From the NCBI GenBank assembly GCA_018296165.2, contig JACKQL020000002.1:310001-374000 (forward strand): 64,000 nucleotides of DNA, written 5' to 3'. The notes beneath the pieces are model-generated. The model was not told where the DNA came from, searched no databases, and worked only from the letters and a program-made list of their open reading frames with translations. Of the stretch, positions 1 through 11,290 are shown piece by piece. The DNA comes from Termitomyces sp. T153 (taxonomy: Eukaryota > Basidiomycota > Agaricomycetes > Agaricales > Lyophyllaceae). The position numbers were made by a program, and so were the translations under genes. The first letter of the stretch is position 1. Every line of letters starts with the position of its first letter.

Positions 1-1710
1 CCTCCTTGTCAACTTAGGCTACCCTGACACCTCCACAACTCTGGAGGTTTGGGCAGATAGGCTCCTCAACTTCCACAAATGTTACCTGCAGAGAAACCTC
101 CCCAAAACCATGCAAGGCACCCTGGGAATCAACACTAAATTTACAAAACAAGCTCCATGCCTTAGTCAAAGAAATCCACACCAGTCTGGACCCCCACCTG
201 TTTAAAGACCCTTGGGACCCCTCCCACTCCTTCCATGTGCAATGTGAGAAACCTGTTGGAACACAAAGCAAAGCCCCACCTCCCATTCCCTGCCAGCAAG
301 AAGAGCTTAACATGGTGTCCAATACTTTGACAAGCCTCAACTCCACAGGGGGATTGTTTGACCAACCCACTGCTCATACTCTGGCCCTCTCTGCTTGTTC
401 TCAGGCAAACTCTGTTCCCAGTGCCTTCTGTACATGGGACCAATCCACCATCCCTGAGCCCCATACCCAATGGCCACCCCTATGCATTGATGACAACTAC
501 CAAACCCTCTTCTACATCAACAAGCTGGATAACCCTGCTGACAAGGTCACCCCATGCAATGGCCCTCCCTGAGACAGACCCCTTCACTTCAACCTCCACA
601 CTCCCTGTGTCAACACTTCCCTGCTCTACCAGAATGTTCCAGTTCCCTCAAGGCAACCCATGGGCCCTGGGGCATCCTTACTCCTTTTTCCATCCACCCT
701 CCTTATCCCCCACCCATTCTGATGCCCAACCCCCCTGCTGACACTAATTACTTTGGACCCCCCATCCTTGGAGGACCTCCTCCCCTTCAATGGGCCCTGG
801 GGCCTTCTCTGGGCAATGCAGGCCAACCCCCCAGCAGTGGGCCTCCCAACGGTGGACTTCCTGGAGGATGGGGCCTGGCCATGGATAACTTCCCCCCTCA
901 GCATAGAAATGGGAATAATTACTACTACTACTACAATGCCAGACCCCCACCCCAAACCCAAAATGCCCAGGACAATACTCATGATGCACTGGCTTGGAAA
1001 GGAAAGCTCAACATTCAAAAGCTGAAACTGTTTACTGGTCATGACCCCCAGAAATGGAGAATCTTCCTAACACAGTGTCTAACCATGTTCCAAGCTAAGC
1101 CCATTACTATCCAGCTTGAGAGCTCACAAGTAGCCTTCACTGCGTCATATTTGCAGGGCATCACCTTTGACCACTATACAGCACTACTCCAGTTCAACCC
1201 CAACAACCTTGTGCTTTCCAATTGGCTCACCTTCATTCAGGAGTTATTCAGTAAGTTTGGCATCTTTGATACTGTAGCAGAAGTGGAGGAGAATCTCTTC
1301 AACCTCTGAATGCATGACAATAAACACTTCATGACCTTCATTGTACAATTTGAATAGGAGGCCTACAAAACAGGATGGAATTACAATGCCCTCTGATTTG
1401 CCCTCCATCATGCTCTGCCTCAACAAATCAAGAATCAAGGATGTCCTCTGCCCCACATCCAAGCAAACTACATACAACAGCTACAAGGTGCTCATTTTGC
1501 AGATCAACCAACATTACTGGGAAGATCAAAGTGAGAACACCACACCATGGACCACATGGAATACTCTCAGCAATACCAACTGGAAGGTCAGAGTGACCAA
1601 TGGCAATTGACCCTTGATCCCCACCAACTCCGCCAACCCCACACCCTGTTTTCTGCTAGGCTGAGGACCTACCAGCACCAATCAACCCCCAGGACAAACA
1701 TACCAGATAA
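1..1710 (+). pseudogene. Family A gag remnant
   Basis: This is a decayed copy of the capsid-type gag protein. It matches residues from about 167 onward of the intact gag at 61384-63894. Recognisable parts are a proline- and asparagine-rich middle with an unusual run of tyrosines near 920-935, and the retrotransposon gag core (about 1020-1520, with FTGHDPQKW and LTMFQAKPIT). Stops interrupt the core at about 1309, 1356 and 1397. Alignment to the intact copy is lost near 1700, where this copy jumps to the end of the protease region. The zinc knuckle and most of the protease have therefore been deleted. Confidence 0.85.
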
Positions 1711-3224
1711 ATCAGATATTTGTTTGATGGCCTTGCATGACAAGTATGCAAAGCCTATATCACCAGTGAAATTGGCCAAGGAAGAGCATTGCTTGTTGCC
1801 AAGAGTAGATGGGAGGAAGGCACAGCCATCCAAGCTAACAGAAGGCAATATTCCTTGCCTTCAACAGCAGTAGCATGATGCATTCCAAGACATTGTCAAT
1901 GGTACAAAGAAGGAACTTCCTCCTTGGCAAGAAGTGAATCATGAGATGAATCTCATTGATGAGACCAAACAGTACTCATACTTCATGCTGAGGTGCCCTA
2001 AGTCACTTTAGCAGCAATTGCAGGATAAAATTGACTGCTATGTGCATGATAAGTGGTGGGAACCTTGTGCAGCCAACTAGGCTGCACTACTATTGTGCAT
2101 TCCTAAAAAGGATGGGTCCCTGCAGATGGCATAGATGTGTGCCAATGTAATGACAATACTGTTAAGGATGTAACACCCTTACCAGACCAAGAGGTCACTG
2201 GGGAAGATGTAGCTTGCACACCAATAAGGTCAAAAATTGACCTTACAGAGATACATACATCAGATGTACCAAAGACTGTCTTGATGACCATTACTGGAAC
2301 ATATCAAAGTAATCTCATGCAGATTGATGACTATAACATGCCAGCCACATTCCAACAGTTGATGACATCCATCTTTATGGATGTCATTGGCAAGTGGATG
2401 CATGTGTACTTAGACAATATCTTTGTCTTTTCAGATTCCATTGAGGAACATGAGCAGCACCTCAAAGTAGTCTTTAAAGACTATGTAAGAATAGGCTCTA
2501 CCTCAAATGGAAGAAGTGTGAGCTATATGCCAAGCATGTAGAGTGCCTCAGCCATGTAATTGATTTACAGGGTATACACCCTGATATGGATAAGTTGAAT
2601 AGGATCCAGGAGTGCTGCACTCCTAGAACCTACAACAACATCCAATGGTTTGTAGGATTGGTGAACTACATCAGGAATTTCTTGCTCAATGTCTCTGCAT
2701 ATACTGGGCCATTAATGGCCATAATGTAGAACAGGTTGCCATTTCATCAGTGATCTATTCACCAATGGTGTTTTGACATAATCAAAAGGATCTGTGCCAA
2801 AGCCCAGTGAATACCCAATTGATCCCTAGCATGAGGATCCTATCTGGCTGATCTGTGATGCCTCAAAGACAGGCATTGGAGCTATGTACAGATAAGGTCC
2901 AAGCTGGCAGAAATGTTAGCCAGCTGGATTCATGTCTAATAAGTTCACCAATGCACAGCAGAATTATGCTGTGCATGAGCTAGAAATCTTGGCTATCCTA
3001 GAAGCCCTTCTCAAGTGGGAGGATAAGCTTCTGGGGTACAAGATCCATGTAATAATGGATCATAAGGCTCTTGGGTTTTGAAAAACTCAACAGAATCTGT
3101 CACCACATCAATGATGGTGGACAGACTATATGTCAAGGTTCAATTTTGACAACACTTATGTGAAAGGAGAGGTCAATAAGGTAGCAGATTGCTTATCCTG
3201 CTACTTTGAGAGTGACTCTCCTTG
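1711..3224 (+). pseudogene. Family A pol remnant: protease end, reverse transcriptase, RNase H
   Basis: The first part reads like the stretch that precedes gypsy reverse transcriptase (LLPRVDGRKAQPSKL, then KELPPWQEVNHEMNLID at about 1910). RT fingers and palm follow, with IPKKDGS at 2100 and KDVTPLPDQ at 2165. The active-site box reads YLDN at 2407-2418 where functional enzymes have YLDD; GAC-GAT has become GAC-AAT, a CpG to CpA change. The connection domain (FVGLVNYIRNF) sits at about 2650 and the RNase H region (WLICDASKTGIGAMY) at about 2840-2895. Several stops and frame changes make this a pseudogene. Confidence 0.8.
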
Positions 3225-3545
3225 AGACATGCACCATGTCTATAACTATGTATGTGCAGATGCATGTATTGACTCAGAGGGAGATGACCTGCCCCCAACA
3301 TGCTTGCAGGAGATGCAAGCACAGCTGGATCAGATATGCACTCTCCACAATGGACCTAGCCATAGAATCAGGTTAGTGCAGGATTGTCATAAAATTTGTA
3401 ATGAGGAAGCACAGTTGCTTGCTGCCAGTGGTGATGGCAAAGGAGATTCAGCCCAAGCCCAATGTGGATCTGAGACTGAGGGTGATGAGGTCAATATGCC
3501 TCTTGGAGAGGCCATCTTAAAGATGGCTCCACCTCCACATTGATG
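3225..3545 (+). pseudogene. Family A pol linker between RNase H and integrase
   Basis: This acidic linker stays open for about 104 codons (DACIDSEGDDLPPTC, then ASGDGKGDSAQAQCGSE). A comparable acidic linker precedes the integrase in the second A copy at 9030-9110, so it belongs to pol and is not a separate gene. No catalytic motif is visible. Confidence 0.5.
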
Positions 3546-5001
3546 TATGGCAAAGACAAGCTCTTTGCTGAGATTCTGACTTGACCAAAGGACTACAAGT
3601 CCTTCCACCTACATGAAAAGCTCATTTGCACTACTAATCTCTTGGGCCATGAGGTACTTTGTATACCTTGCTATCAAGGATTGGTAGAAAGTGTGCTTGA
3701 GCAAGCACACAGTGTAGTGGGACACTCTGGTGCCCAGAGAATGACAGAATACATTCATTGTTGGTATTGGTGGCCAACAGTGGTTGTGGATGCTCATGTG
3801 TTCTGTTCTAATGTCAACTGTGTTGGCAAGCAAAAGGAAGCAATCATCTCTCTTCAGGGAAGTTACATTCCCTGCCTGTGCCAGTCAAGCCCTGGGATTC
3901 AATAGGGATAGACTTTATAGGCCCATTCCCTGAATCAAAAGAGTTATAACTACCTTTGGGTAGTTATATGTCAGATGACAATTATGGTGCACCTGATTCT
4001 GGTGCACACTACCATGACAGTGTCACAGCTGTCCTGGATCTACATGTGCAAGATTGTGAGGCTACATAGCCTTCCAGACTCAATCATCAGCAATTGAGAC
4101 TCTAAGTTCACATTTAAATGGTGGCATAAACTGCACAAGTTGTTAGGAGCAAACCTCCTAATGTCTACATTGTTTTATCTGTAGATGAATGGTCAGACTG
4201 AACTTGCCAATAGGAATGTTGGTCAGATTCTGTGTACTGTGGTATCACTAGATCAGAAAGGCTGGTAAAGTCATATAGACTTAACAGAGTTTGCAATAAA
4301 TGCAAGTATTTCTGAGATAATGTGCTTTACACCATTTGAGTTGAATGGTAGGCACATCCCATCAATGATATGGGAAATTAGGTCAGATACTACAATTCCA
4401 AGGAGAATTCAGCAGTTTGCCTGCTAAGCTCTAGAGAAACTTGGCAGCAGCTTATGATGCAATTATTGAGGCATGTGTTTTTCAGATGTGCTTGGCCAAT
4501 TTGCATTCCAAACCTGATTCCAAGCTAGAGAAAGGTGCATTGGTGTACCTTTTGACAAAGAGCCTCAACCTTCCTAAAGGCAGAGCAAGGGAGCTCTGCT
4601 TTAAGTGGGTTGGGCCATATAGATTTCTGGAGGCTTACAGTGAGACCTCCAATTATGTGTTGGAGTTGCCTATGGCACTCCAGAAACAAAGGATACATCC
4701 TAAGTTCCATGTTTTGCTGCTGTGCTCATATAAGGCCAGAAACAATGCACTGTTTCCTAACAAGGCAATGCCAGAGCCTTATGACTTTGGTGCCCCAGAT
4801 GACCAGGAATGGTTTGTTGATGACCTAGTAGGTCATCAGTAGGAGGGTGAGAACTTTGAATTCAAGGTTTATTGGAGTCTGGGGGACACCACTTGGGAGT
4901 CCCTCATGACCTGCAAGCACCTAGTGGCCCTAAACAGGTATTTGGAGTTGCAAGGTGTGTGGCACCCTGCACAGTTGGCTAGAAGGTCTAAGTCAACTTG
5001 A
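3546..5001 (+). pseudogene. Family A integrase and chromodomain-like C terminus remnant
   Basis: Integrase would insert the cDNA into the genome. The HHCC zinc region is readable at 3690-3830 (AHSVVGHSGAQR, then VFCSNVNC). The catalytic core starts with GIDFIGPFPES at about 3905 and then shifts frame. The GPY/F-type tail (KWVGPYRFLEAYSETSNYVLEL, split here: KWVGPYRFLEA at 4600 and SNYVLELPMAL at 4648) is open. The end (FKVYWSLGDTTWESL at 4862) resembles the chromodomain-like tail of chromoviruses, which is thought to guide integration to particular chromatin. The reading ends at the stop just before 5001. The second copy at 9070-10619 is about 80% similar by eye. Confidence 0.8.
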
Positions 5002-8000
5002 CTTAGTCCCAAAGTTTGATAGGCTGCCATGCCAGTGGTCATCAACAATTATGTCAGCCAAATTTTTGGCTGAGTGCAAAGTCCAACTGTTCTTTTTCTT
5101 CTTCCACATTGTTGGTGGAATGTGCCAACATCATCCAAGGAGACTCCTTGCCCAATGGGGCAAGAAAAAGAAAAGGCCAGGTGAGGCAGACATAGATCCA
5201 CTAGAATATTCCATGAGCTCTAGACAGAGCTCAAAAGGAGGAGGGCCAGGGAGCAGCTTGCTTCCTAAGTTTGGGGGCTTTGCTGCATTGGCAGGAGGCT
5301 TGGTGCTGGGGGACATAGCACTCCCAACAAGGAGAAAAGCAGCCTCAGCTCCAAGAAACATGAGGCCTGCAAGTGGAGGACAGCCAGCAGTGCTAGGAGA
5401 TGTGGCCCCAAGCTATGCAGTGGCAATGTAGCAGTTGCCAGCATGGGGACATGGCTTGCCCCCACAATGAGGCAGAGCAGGCAGAGGGCATGGGGGACCA
5501 TTGGAGCTCCCTCAGGGAGCAAAAAGAGGACATGGGGGACTACCAGCCCCCCCTCAGTTCAATTTTGTGTACCCTGTGGCCATGAAATCAGTGTAGTCCT
5601 AGGAGTTCCAATGGTATGTGATGCTACAATTTGTTGTGGACCCACCTCCAGTGGCTGGCCCCAGTCATACAATGTGCACAGCAGATTAACAATGACCTGC
5701 CACTATGTTGTCACAAGTAGGGATTTTGGTCTCTGCAGTATTGTCAGCAGAGGTGATGGAGGTTGATGATAAAGGCCCAGAGTTGATTATGGCTCTGATG
5801 CAGTTGTTAGCACATTCTTGGTGGTTGTATCTGCCATTGCCTATTGTGGCGCATCCATCAGATGCACCTTCTTTATTGTCAAGTGCATTGGGGTGACCAG
5901 AGGTCACCTTGACTAGCAAGGGAAAAGGCAAGGTGACTGCAACACTGGCACAGAGGAGTAGCATTACCTCATCAACCACCTGGAAGATGATTGAGTGATG
6001 CTTCTCTGCAAAGGAGAAGGGCAAGAGCAAAGCAAAAGAGCCCAAGCCTTCAACTGCTATGAATAAGCAAATTGCTCACTTGCTCTAGTGGCTTCACAAA
6101 GCCGGAGTTCCAGAGGACATTGGTGCTGACATCCTCAACAACCCTGTAGTGCAGCTAGCACTAGCTCAAGTTGTGAATGAACTTGATATTGTTTGAAATC
6201 AAAGGGATGAGGCCCAGGCAGACCTCTTCCAATCTGCATTTGGAAAAGGAAAGCATGTAGCCTCCCCTCCTAACCTCCTAGAGGTGAAGAAAGCTTGCAC
6301 TGAGCCTTCTGTGTTTGTCAAGGGATATTTGACTCAGAGGGCATGACTCATGCTGTATGATGATATGGTGCCTGCTGGTAATGACCAGAGAATAGACAAG
6401 TGCCCCACTTTCAAGGTGGCATTGTCCACTGCTGGGCTATCAAAGCTAGTGGTGGCTCTAGTGAAGCCACTAGAACTAGCAGTGACAAGGAAGGGATCAT
6501 CAAGGCCCTCCACAAAACAGGCTGGCACTGTGCAGCCAGCTATTGTTTCAACAGAGGCAGACAACTCTATGGTAGTTGCCACTCCAATTGCTTTTCCAGC
6601 AAATGTTCTGCAAGCAGCAGAAGCTGGCATAATTGAGGACCTACATTATGCCTAGCATGCTTTTCCAGGAGTACATGCCACCAGTGCATTGGGATTCCCA
6701 TGACAAAAAATTCTTTGTCACTCAGCAGTCAGCTGCCTGAGCAACAACAGGTGCCCCGGCAGCATCTTAATTGGGTAGCAATGATGATGATGTCTCCACA
6801 TCTAAACAACATATCTTGGACAGTAATTCCAACAATGATACTGCTGAGCATTGTTGCAAGGAGCAGCACAACACTAATGCCAGACAGCTGTTAGCTATTG
6901 ATGCTGAGAAGTCTAAGTTAGACCTCAAGCATCTGAATGATACAGTGCCCAGCTACTTATCAGACAGCTGGGAGACCACATTGGTTCACAGGCACTTTGA
7001 GCACCAGAATGACTTCAGGGGTATTCTCCACCCCAACTTCTACTGGTTCCCAATGACTAATGTAGTCCTTGCCCACTCTACCAAGATGGTGGAGATATCT
7101 CACATATCCCCACACTACAAATTACTGTATCAATGGACTCCCCAAAGGATGCTCATGAATTCTGAGCAGATCTGGCTGATCCTGAAGCTCATTCAGGAAG
7201 GCAGATCAAAGGTTACAATAAGGGAGCAGATTCATGCTGGTCTCCTCCTTCAGGAGTTCCATTGGATCTCCTTCTATACAGCTCTAGACTTGAGAGACTG
7301 CACTATGTGGTGGGTCATGGAGCTGACTCCAGCAGAGTTGGAAACATCTCTGCCCAGAGGGGACTGTCATTGGATACTGGTCTCCTTACTTTCATGTTTG
7401 TTGGCCATGCTTAGCCACACAGATAATAATACAGAGAGAGCAGGACTTGATCAAGTCTCAATTACCCATCACTTCAACATTGATGCATGGGCACAGTACA
7501 TCCTGTACCATGGCTACCCAGGCTCACAGAACCTGTACTCAGGTATAGCCATTGATGCCTCATTGTGTGTAGACCAACATTTGGTCTTCAGTTACATTTT
7601 AGATTGGGAACTGGCCCCAACTACTCTGCATGCACAAATGGCCTATATGAGGCTGTTTGCTATGGTGGTTGCTTAGCCACATCTCTATCAAGAGGCAGTC
7701 AACAATTACCATTTCTAGTGTAGGGGAGTATAACCCAATGACATCCTACACTTTCACTCTGCATAGGCTGCAAGTGCTGCCTACACAAATTAACAATTTG
7801 AGTGAGACAGAGGTGATATGTCACCTCCTGGCCAACCATGTGCCTCCCTCCTGAGTAAATCATGCATATACCTATGGCATATGCTTCCTTAATCACCATT
7901 GGTCCAGGAGTGCAATTCATGCAGACTTGTTCATATGAGTCAACAATGAATGCCTTTGTTGACTCTGAACCATTGGAGTACCCCCTGCAGTACAGGGGTA

Positions 8001-8515
8001 CAATAGGTAGTATGCTCCCACTGCTGACAACAGGGAGCACTTCTGAGTGCTCCTCCAAACTCAGGGAGAGTAGAGGCCACTCCCCCTTAGGTGTGGCTGA
8101 ATGGCTGCACTATAGTGAGGCAGGTATCTTTACCCACCTCTTGCACCAACCTGCAGAGGAGGTGAGAGCTGCACTAGTGCCAGCTGAGGAGCCCATGTTA
8201 GTGGCTCCTTCTATGAGTGCAGCCCCAACTGATGGGGGGCCTTTATCATCAGTGGCTTTGGCCACTACCAACCCAGCATTGAGCTCTGGTGTGTCCCATG
8301 GAATTGGACTTTGTTGACAATTCTGAATTGATCATGGATGCTCAACCAGCAACAACTCCACAAGTTGTTCCCAGCCCCATAGAAGGGGTGGTAGCAACTA
8401 ATGTTGCTACTGCTATTGCCCCTGAGGCTGGAGTCAGTGGCTCCAGTGATATGGCTCATGCTATATTGGAGTGCTGGGTGGACATTATGAGCAATGAGGA
8501 AGCAGCAGCCTGAAA
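5002..8515 (+). pseudogene. Region X: long decayed coding region of unknown function directly downstream of pol
   Basis: I do not recognise the protein. Parts that read well are a Gly/Pro/Ala-rich stretch (5190-5430, GGFAALAGGLVLGDIA), a lysine-rich stretch (KGKSKAKEPKPS at about 6020), a helical stretch (VNELDIV then NQRDEAQADLFQSAFGKGK, 6170-6255), an open frame at 6771-7676, and an Ala/Pro-rich tail to about 8515. Several internal stops are TGA where CGA is the likely ancestor (about 6195 and 6343). Two A copies carry X joined to the pol end at the same place (5002, and 16920 once the LINE is removed). X therefore looks like part of the element rather than a chance neighbour. No viral envelope features (signal peptide or clear transmembrane anchor) are evident. 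Confidence 0.6.
6771..7676 (+). CDS. Longest surviving open frame inside region X (partial, unknown function)
   Basis: About 301 codons stay open although the surrounding DNA has lost nearly all CpG and is full of stops. There is no ATG at the start (the frame opens at TTG), so this is an internal piece of a longer protein. It reads as a globular protein rich in aromatic residues (NFYWFPMTNVV, then ISPHYKLLYQWTPQRML, LLLQEFHWISFYTALDL, HHFNIDAWAQYILYHGYPG). I see no catalytic motif or zinc ligands that I can assign. One hydrophobic helix (LVSLLSCLLAMLS) is short. The frame continues with stops to about 7850. Confidence 0.4.
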   Translation: MGSNDDDVSTSKQHILDSNSNNDTAEHCCKEQHNTNARQLLAIDAEKSKLDLKHLNDTVPSYLSDSWETTLVHRHFEHQNDFRGILHPNFYWFPMTNVVLAHSTKMVEISHISPHYKLLYQWTPQRMLMNSEQIWLILKLIQEGRSKVTIREQIHAGLLLQEFHWISFYTALDLRDCTMWWVMELTPAELETSLPRGDCHWILVSLLSCLLAMLSHTDNNTERAGLDQVSITHHFNIDAWAQYILYHGYPGSQNLYSGIAIDASLCVDQHLVFSYILDWELAPTTLHAQMAYMRLFAMVVA

Positions 8516-8785
8516 GATAGATGAACAAGCTGAGTGAGCTACTATTGGAGCTTACAGCAGAAGATAAAGTCACACAGGCATTCAAAGCCCACTTGTTGCA
8601 CTCAGTGCAGTTGGACAGCACACAAAGATATATGTTGTCCTGGTAGAATTGTATGGTCCTACCACAGTTATAACATAGGAATTTGTGATCAAATTCTGGT
8701 GCACACTCTTGGGTGAGATGCTATATCCCACCCCTTTCTTTCATTACTTCATTTTTGCTTTTGAAGTGAGTCTATTGACAGACTC

Positions 8786-8795
8786 AAAAGGGGAG
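8786..8795 (+). promoter_or_regulatory. Polypurine tract candidate at the 3' end of family A copy 1
   Basis: AAAAGGGGAG lies just after the X coding region and just before a sequence starting TATATAACAG, which may be a mutated LTR start. In LTR elements such a tract primes plus-strand DNA synthesis. The LTR that should follow could not be delimited. Confidence 0.4.
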
Positions 8796-8999
8796 TATAT
8801 AACAGAGCAGCCATTACTAGCTTGACTTTACATTATTTATATTAATTATTTAACTCTAAGAATAGTGTCACATAATGCTATCACTAAAACTACTCTACTC
8901 TTACTTACATAAGGCAGTGCCTTACTTCATACTTTGTAGACAGAACTAATGACTGGTTTTGATTTATAGAGTGTGAACTGTAAGCTGTGCAAACTGTAA
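8796..8999. other. Unassigned spacer between A copy 1 and A copy 2
   Basis: This is AT-rich, CpG-free sequence with no open frame. It is probably the remains of the 3' LTR of A copy 1, but no matching second LTR or terminal TG..CA pair could be identified. Confidence 0.3.
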
Positions 9000-10620
9000 T
9001 GGAAACATTACAAAAAGGGAATCAGATCAGGCTCAACAAGGGTCTGATAGTGGTGGCATTGATGAAGATGTGACACTCAGCAAGGCCATCTTAGGGATAG
9101 CCCAGTCTCTGCAACCTCAGGATAGATCTGACAGAGAGTTTGTCTATCAGATCCAGTCACTATACAGCAAAGACAAGCTCTTTGCTGAGATTCTAACTCA
9201 GCCAAAGGACTATAAATTCTTCCAACTACACAACAAGCTAATTTGGACTACTAATCTCCAAGGCCATAAGGTGCTGTGCATCCCTTGTGAGTGGGAGATG
9301 GTAACCAAACTGCTTGACCAAGCACACTGTGTAGTTGGGCACTTTGGTGCCCAGAGAACAATGGAATATATTTATTGTTGGTAATGGTGGCTGATAGTGT
9401 CCACAGATGCATGTGCATTCTGTGCCACATGCCAATTATGCCAGCAAGAAAAGGGGAGCAATCATCTCCCTTCAGGGAAATTACACTTCCTGCCCATCCT
9501 AGTTAAGCCATGGAATTCCATAGGAATGGACTTTATAGGCACATTCCCAAAGTCTAAGAGATATAACTACCTTTGGATAGTTATCTGTTGCATGACAAGC
9601 ATGGTGCACTTGATTCCAGTGCACACTACCATGACAGTATTGCAGCTGTCCTGGATATACATGTGCAAGATTGTGAGGCTACATGGCCTCCCAAGCTCAA
9701 TTGTCAGCAACCAAGATCCTAAGTTCACATCTAAATAGTGGTATAGACTGCATAAATTATTAGGAGCAATGCTCCTAACATCAACATTGTTTTCATCCAC
9801 AGATGGATGAACAGACCAAACATGCCAATAGGAACATTGATCAGATATTGCACACTGTAGTGTGCACAGACTAGAAAGACTGGTTAGGTCAAATAGACTC
9901 ATAAATGTGAGCATTTCAGAGACAATACAATTTGCATTGTTCAAATTGAATGGTGGCTACATGCCATCAATGATTTGTGAGATCAGAGCTGATACTATGA
10001 TTCTCAAGGGAATTCAGCAGTTTGCCCACCAAGCTCTAGAGAACTTGGCAGCAGCCCACAATGCAATGATTGAAGCACATGTCTTTCATACATGCCTTGC
10101 TAATTTACATTTGCTAATTCACATTGTAAGTCTAATCCAGAGGTGGAGAAAGGTGTACTGGTGTACCTTTTGACAAAAAACCTCAACCTTCCAAAGAGCA
10201 GAGCTAGAAAGCTCTGTCCAAAGTGGGTTGGGCCATATGAAATTATGGAGGCCTTTAGTGAGACCTCCAATTATGTGTTGGAGTTGCTTATAGCACTCCA
10301 GGAACAAAGGATTCATCCTAAGTTCCATGTGTTGCTGCTGCAACCATACAAGGCCAGAAACAATGTGCTGTTCCCTAGCAGGGCAACACCAGAGTCATAT
10401 GACTTTGATGCTCCAGACAACCAGGAATTGTTTATCAATGACCTGTTAGGTCATTGTTGGGATGGGACAAACCTTGAGTTCAAGGTTTGTTGGAGCTTGG
10501 AGAACACTACTTATATGTCCCTTGCCACTTGCAAGGACCTAGTGGCCCTTAACAGATATTTGGAGTTGCAGGGTGTGCAATGCTTTGTGCAGTTGGCTAG
10601 AAGGCCTAAGTCAACTTGAC
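9000..10620 (+). mobile_element. Family A copy 2, first part (pol 3' end)
   Basis: This truncated A copy starts in the acidic linker before integrase and runs to the pol stop at 10617-10619. It is interrupted at 10622 by the LINE and continues at 16920. By eye it is about 80% similar to 3430-5001. Confidence 0.8.
9070..10619 (+). pseudogene. Family A integrase and chromodomain-like end, copy 2
   Basis: This copy preserves integrase better than copy 1. The zinc region reads AHCVVGHFGAQR then FCATCQLCQQEKG (9330-9460). The core reads GMDFIGTFPKSKRYNYLW (9522-9578) with the first catalytic Asp, and SSIVSNQDPKFTSK (9690-9735) with the second Asp. A TAG follows at about 9736 and the third acidic residue falls in a disturbed stretch (9740-9860). 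The tail (KWVGPYEIMEAFSETSN, about 10220) and the chromodomain-like end (FKVCWSLENTTYM, about 10480) are open to the stop at 10619. Confidence 0.8.
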
Positions 10621-10622
10621 TT
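10612..10622. repeat. Target site duplication of the LINE, left copy
   Basis: CAACTTGACTT here is repeated exactly at 16920-16930. The last bases merge with the poly-T that marks the LINE 3' end. Confidence 0.75.
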
Positions 10623-10636
10623 TTTCTTTTTTTTTT
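10621..10636 (-). other. Poly(A) tail of the LINE (poly-T on the + strand)
   Basis: A T run broken by one C lies directly at the left target duplication. This is expected for the 3' end of a non-LTR retrotransposon lying on the minus strand and inserted by target-primed reverse transcription. Confidence 0.75.
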
Positions 10637-11290
10637 CCATTAAACGTGCTTGACACATAGTGTCATCGTGCATGGTACATTTGGGGCTGTGCTAAGGTCA
10701 CTATGGTGCTAATGAACTACAAGAGCCACAGAATTTCTTGCCCCCCTGCATATGCAGAGAATGAGCAGGCCAGTGTTCCTTGGCCATTTTAGACCATGCT
10801 CCCCTATTAGGCCCTGGATATGTCATTCTGAGAACATGGTCTAGGTACAGCTATGAAGTCCATCTGCAGTGCAGGTGGTGGAGGTTTGAGCATCACAATT
10901 GCATGCCCAATCTGAAAGGAGGTGTGAGGTTGGAGGGAGGAATGGGTGTTGATCTGGTGCCAAAATTAGTATGTGGTAGAGTTAGGTTGGGGTGGGTCTC
11001 TGGGCATGAGGTCCCATGCTGGGGTTGGGTTGCCAGTCTGTGTAATCATCTAGCATAGTAGCCTTGTCTTTGGATAATAGAATCTGGAGATGGTTGGTGG
11101 CATGCATGAAGCTGAGCAGAGGGCCTAAGGCATTGGCAGAGGACAGTAGAAATGAAAGGGATTCAGCTTTGTGATGTAGTTTGTGGCAGAGGTGTCTGTG
11201 TCATTCAAACTGGTAGTGTGGGCAGACCAGGAGATGTCACACAGTTTTGACTGTGATACCTCCACAGTGTGGGCAAACTGGAGTTTCCAA
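10637..11290 (-). other. LINE 3' untranslated region
   Basis: No credible coding frame is present. The stretch lies between the end of the RNase H/C-terminal part of ORF2 and the poly(A) tail. Confidence 0.5.

Larger units (their letters stand above)
1..8795 (+). mobile_element. Decayed Ty3/gypsy element, family A copy 1 (5' truncated by window edge)
   Basis: Order on the + strand is gag, end of protease, reverse transcriptase, RNase H, integrase, chromodomain-like end, then a long extra coding region (X) and a purine tract at 8786-8795. The gag part aligns without large gaps to the intact gag near the right end of the window: position 1 corresponds to 61881, a constant offset of 61880 over at least the first 1.1 kb. 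Frames are broken by many stops, mostly TGA or TAG where the intact relative has CGA or CAG. CpG is almost absent. The 5' LTR and gag start lie outside the window. Confidence 0.85.

Noticed and set aside
2103..2291. Minus-strand frame in family A RT
   Set aside because: Antisense shadow of the RT remnant.
5002..8515. Region X as a retroviral envelope gene
   Set aside because: No signal peptide, cleavage site or convincing transmembrane anchor is visible, so the position downstream of pol is the only argument.
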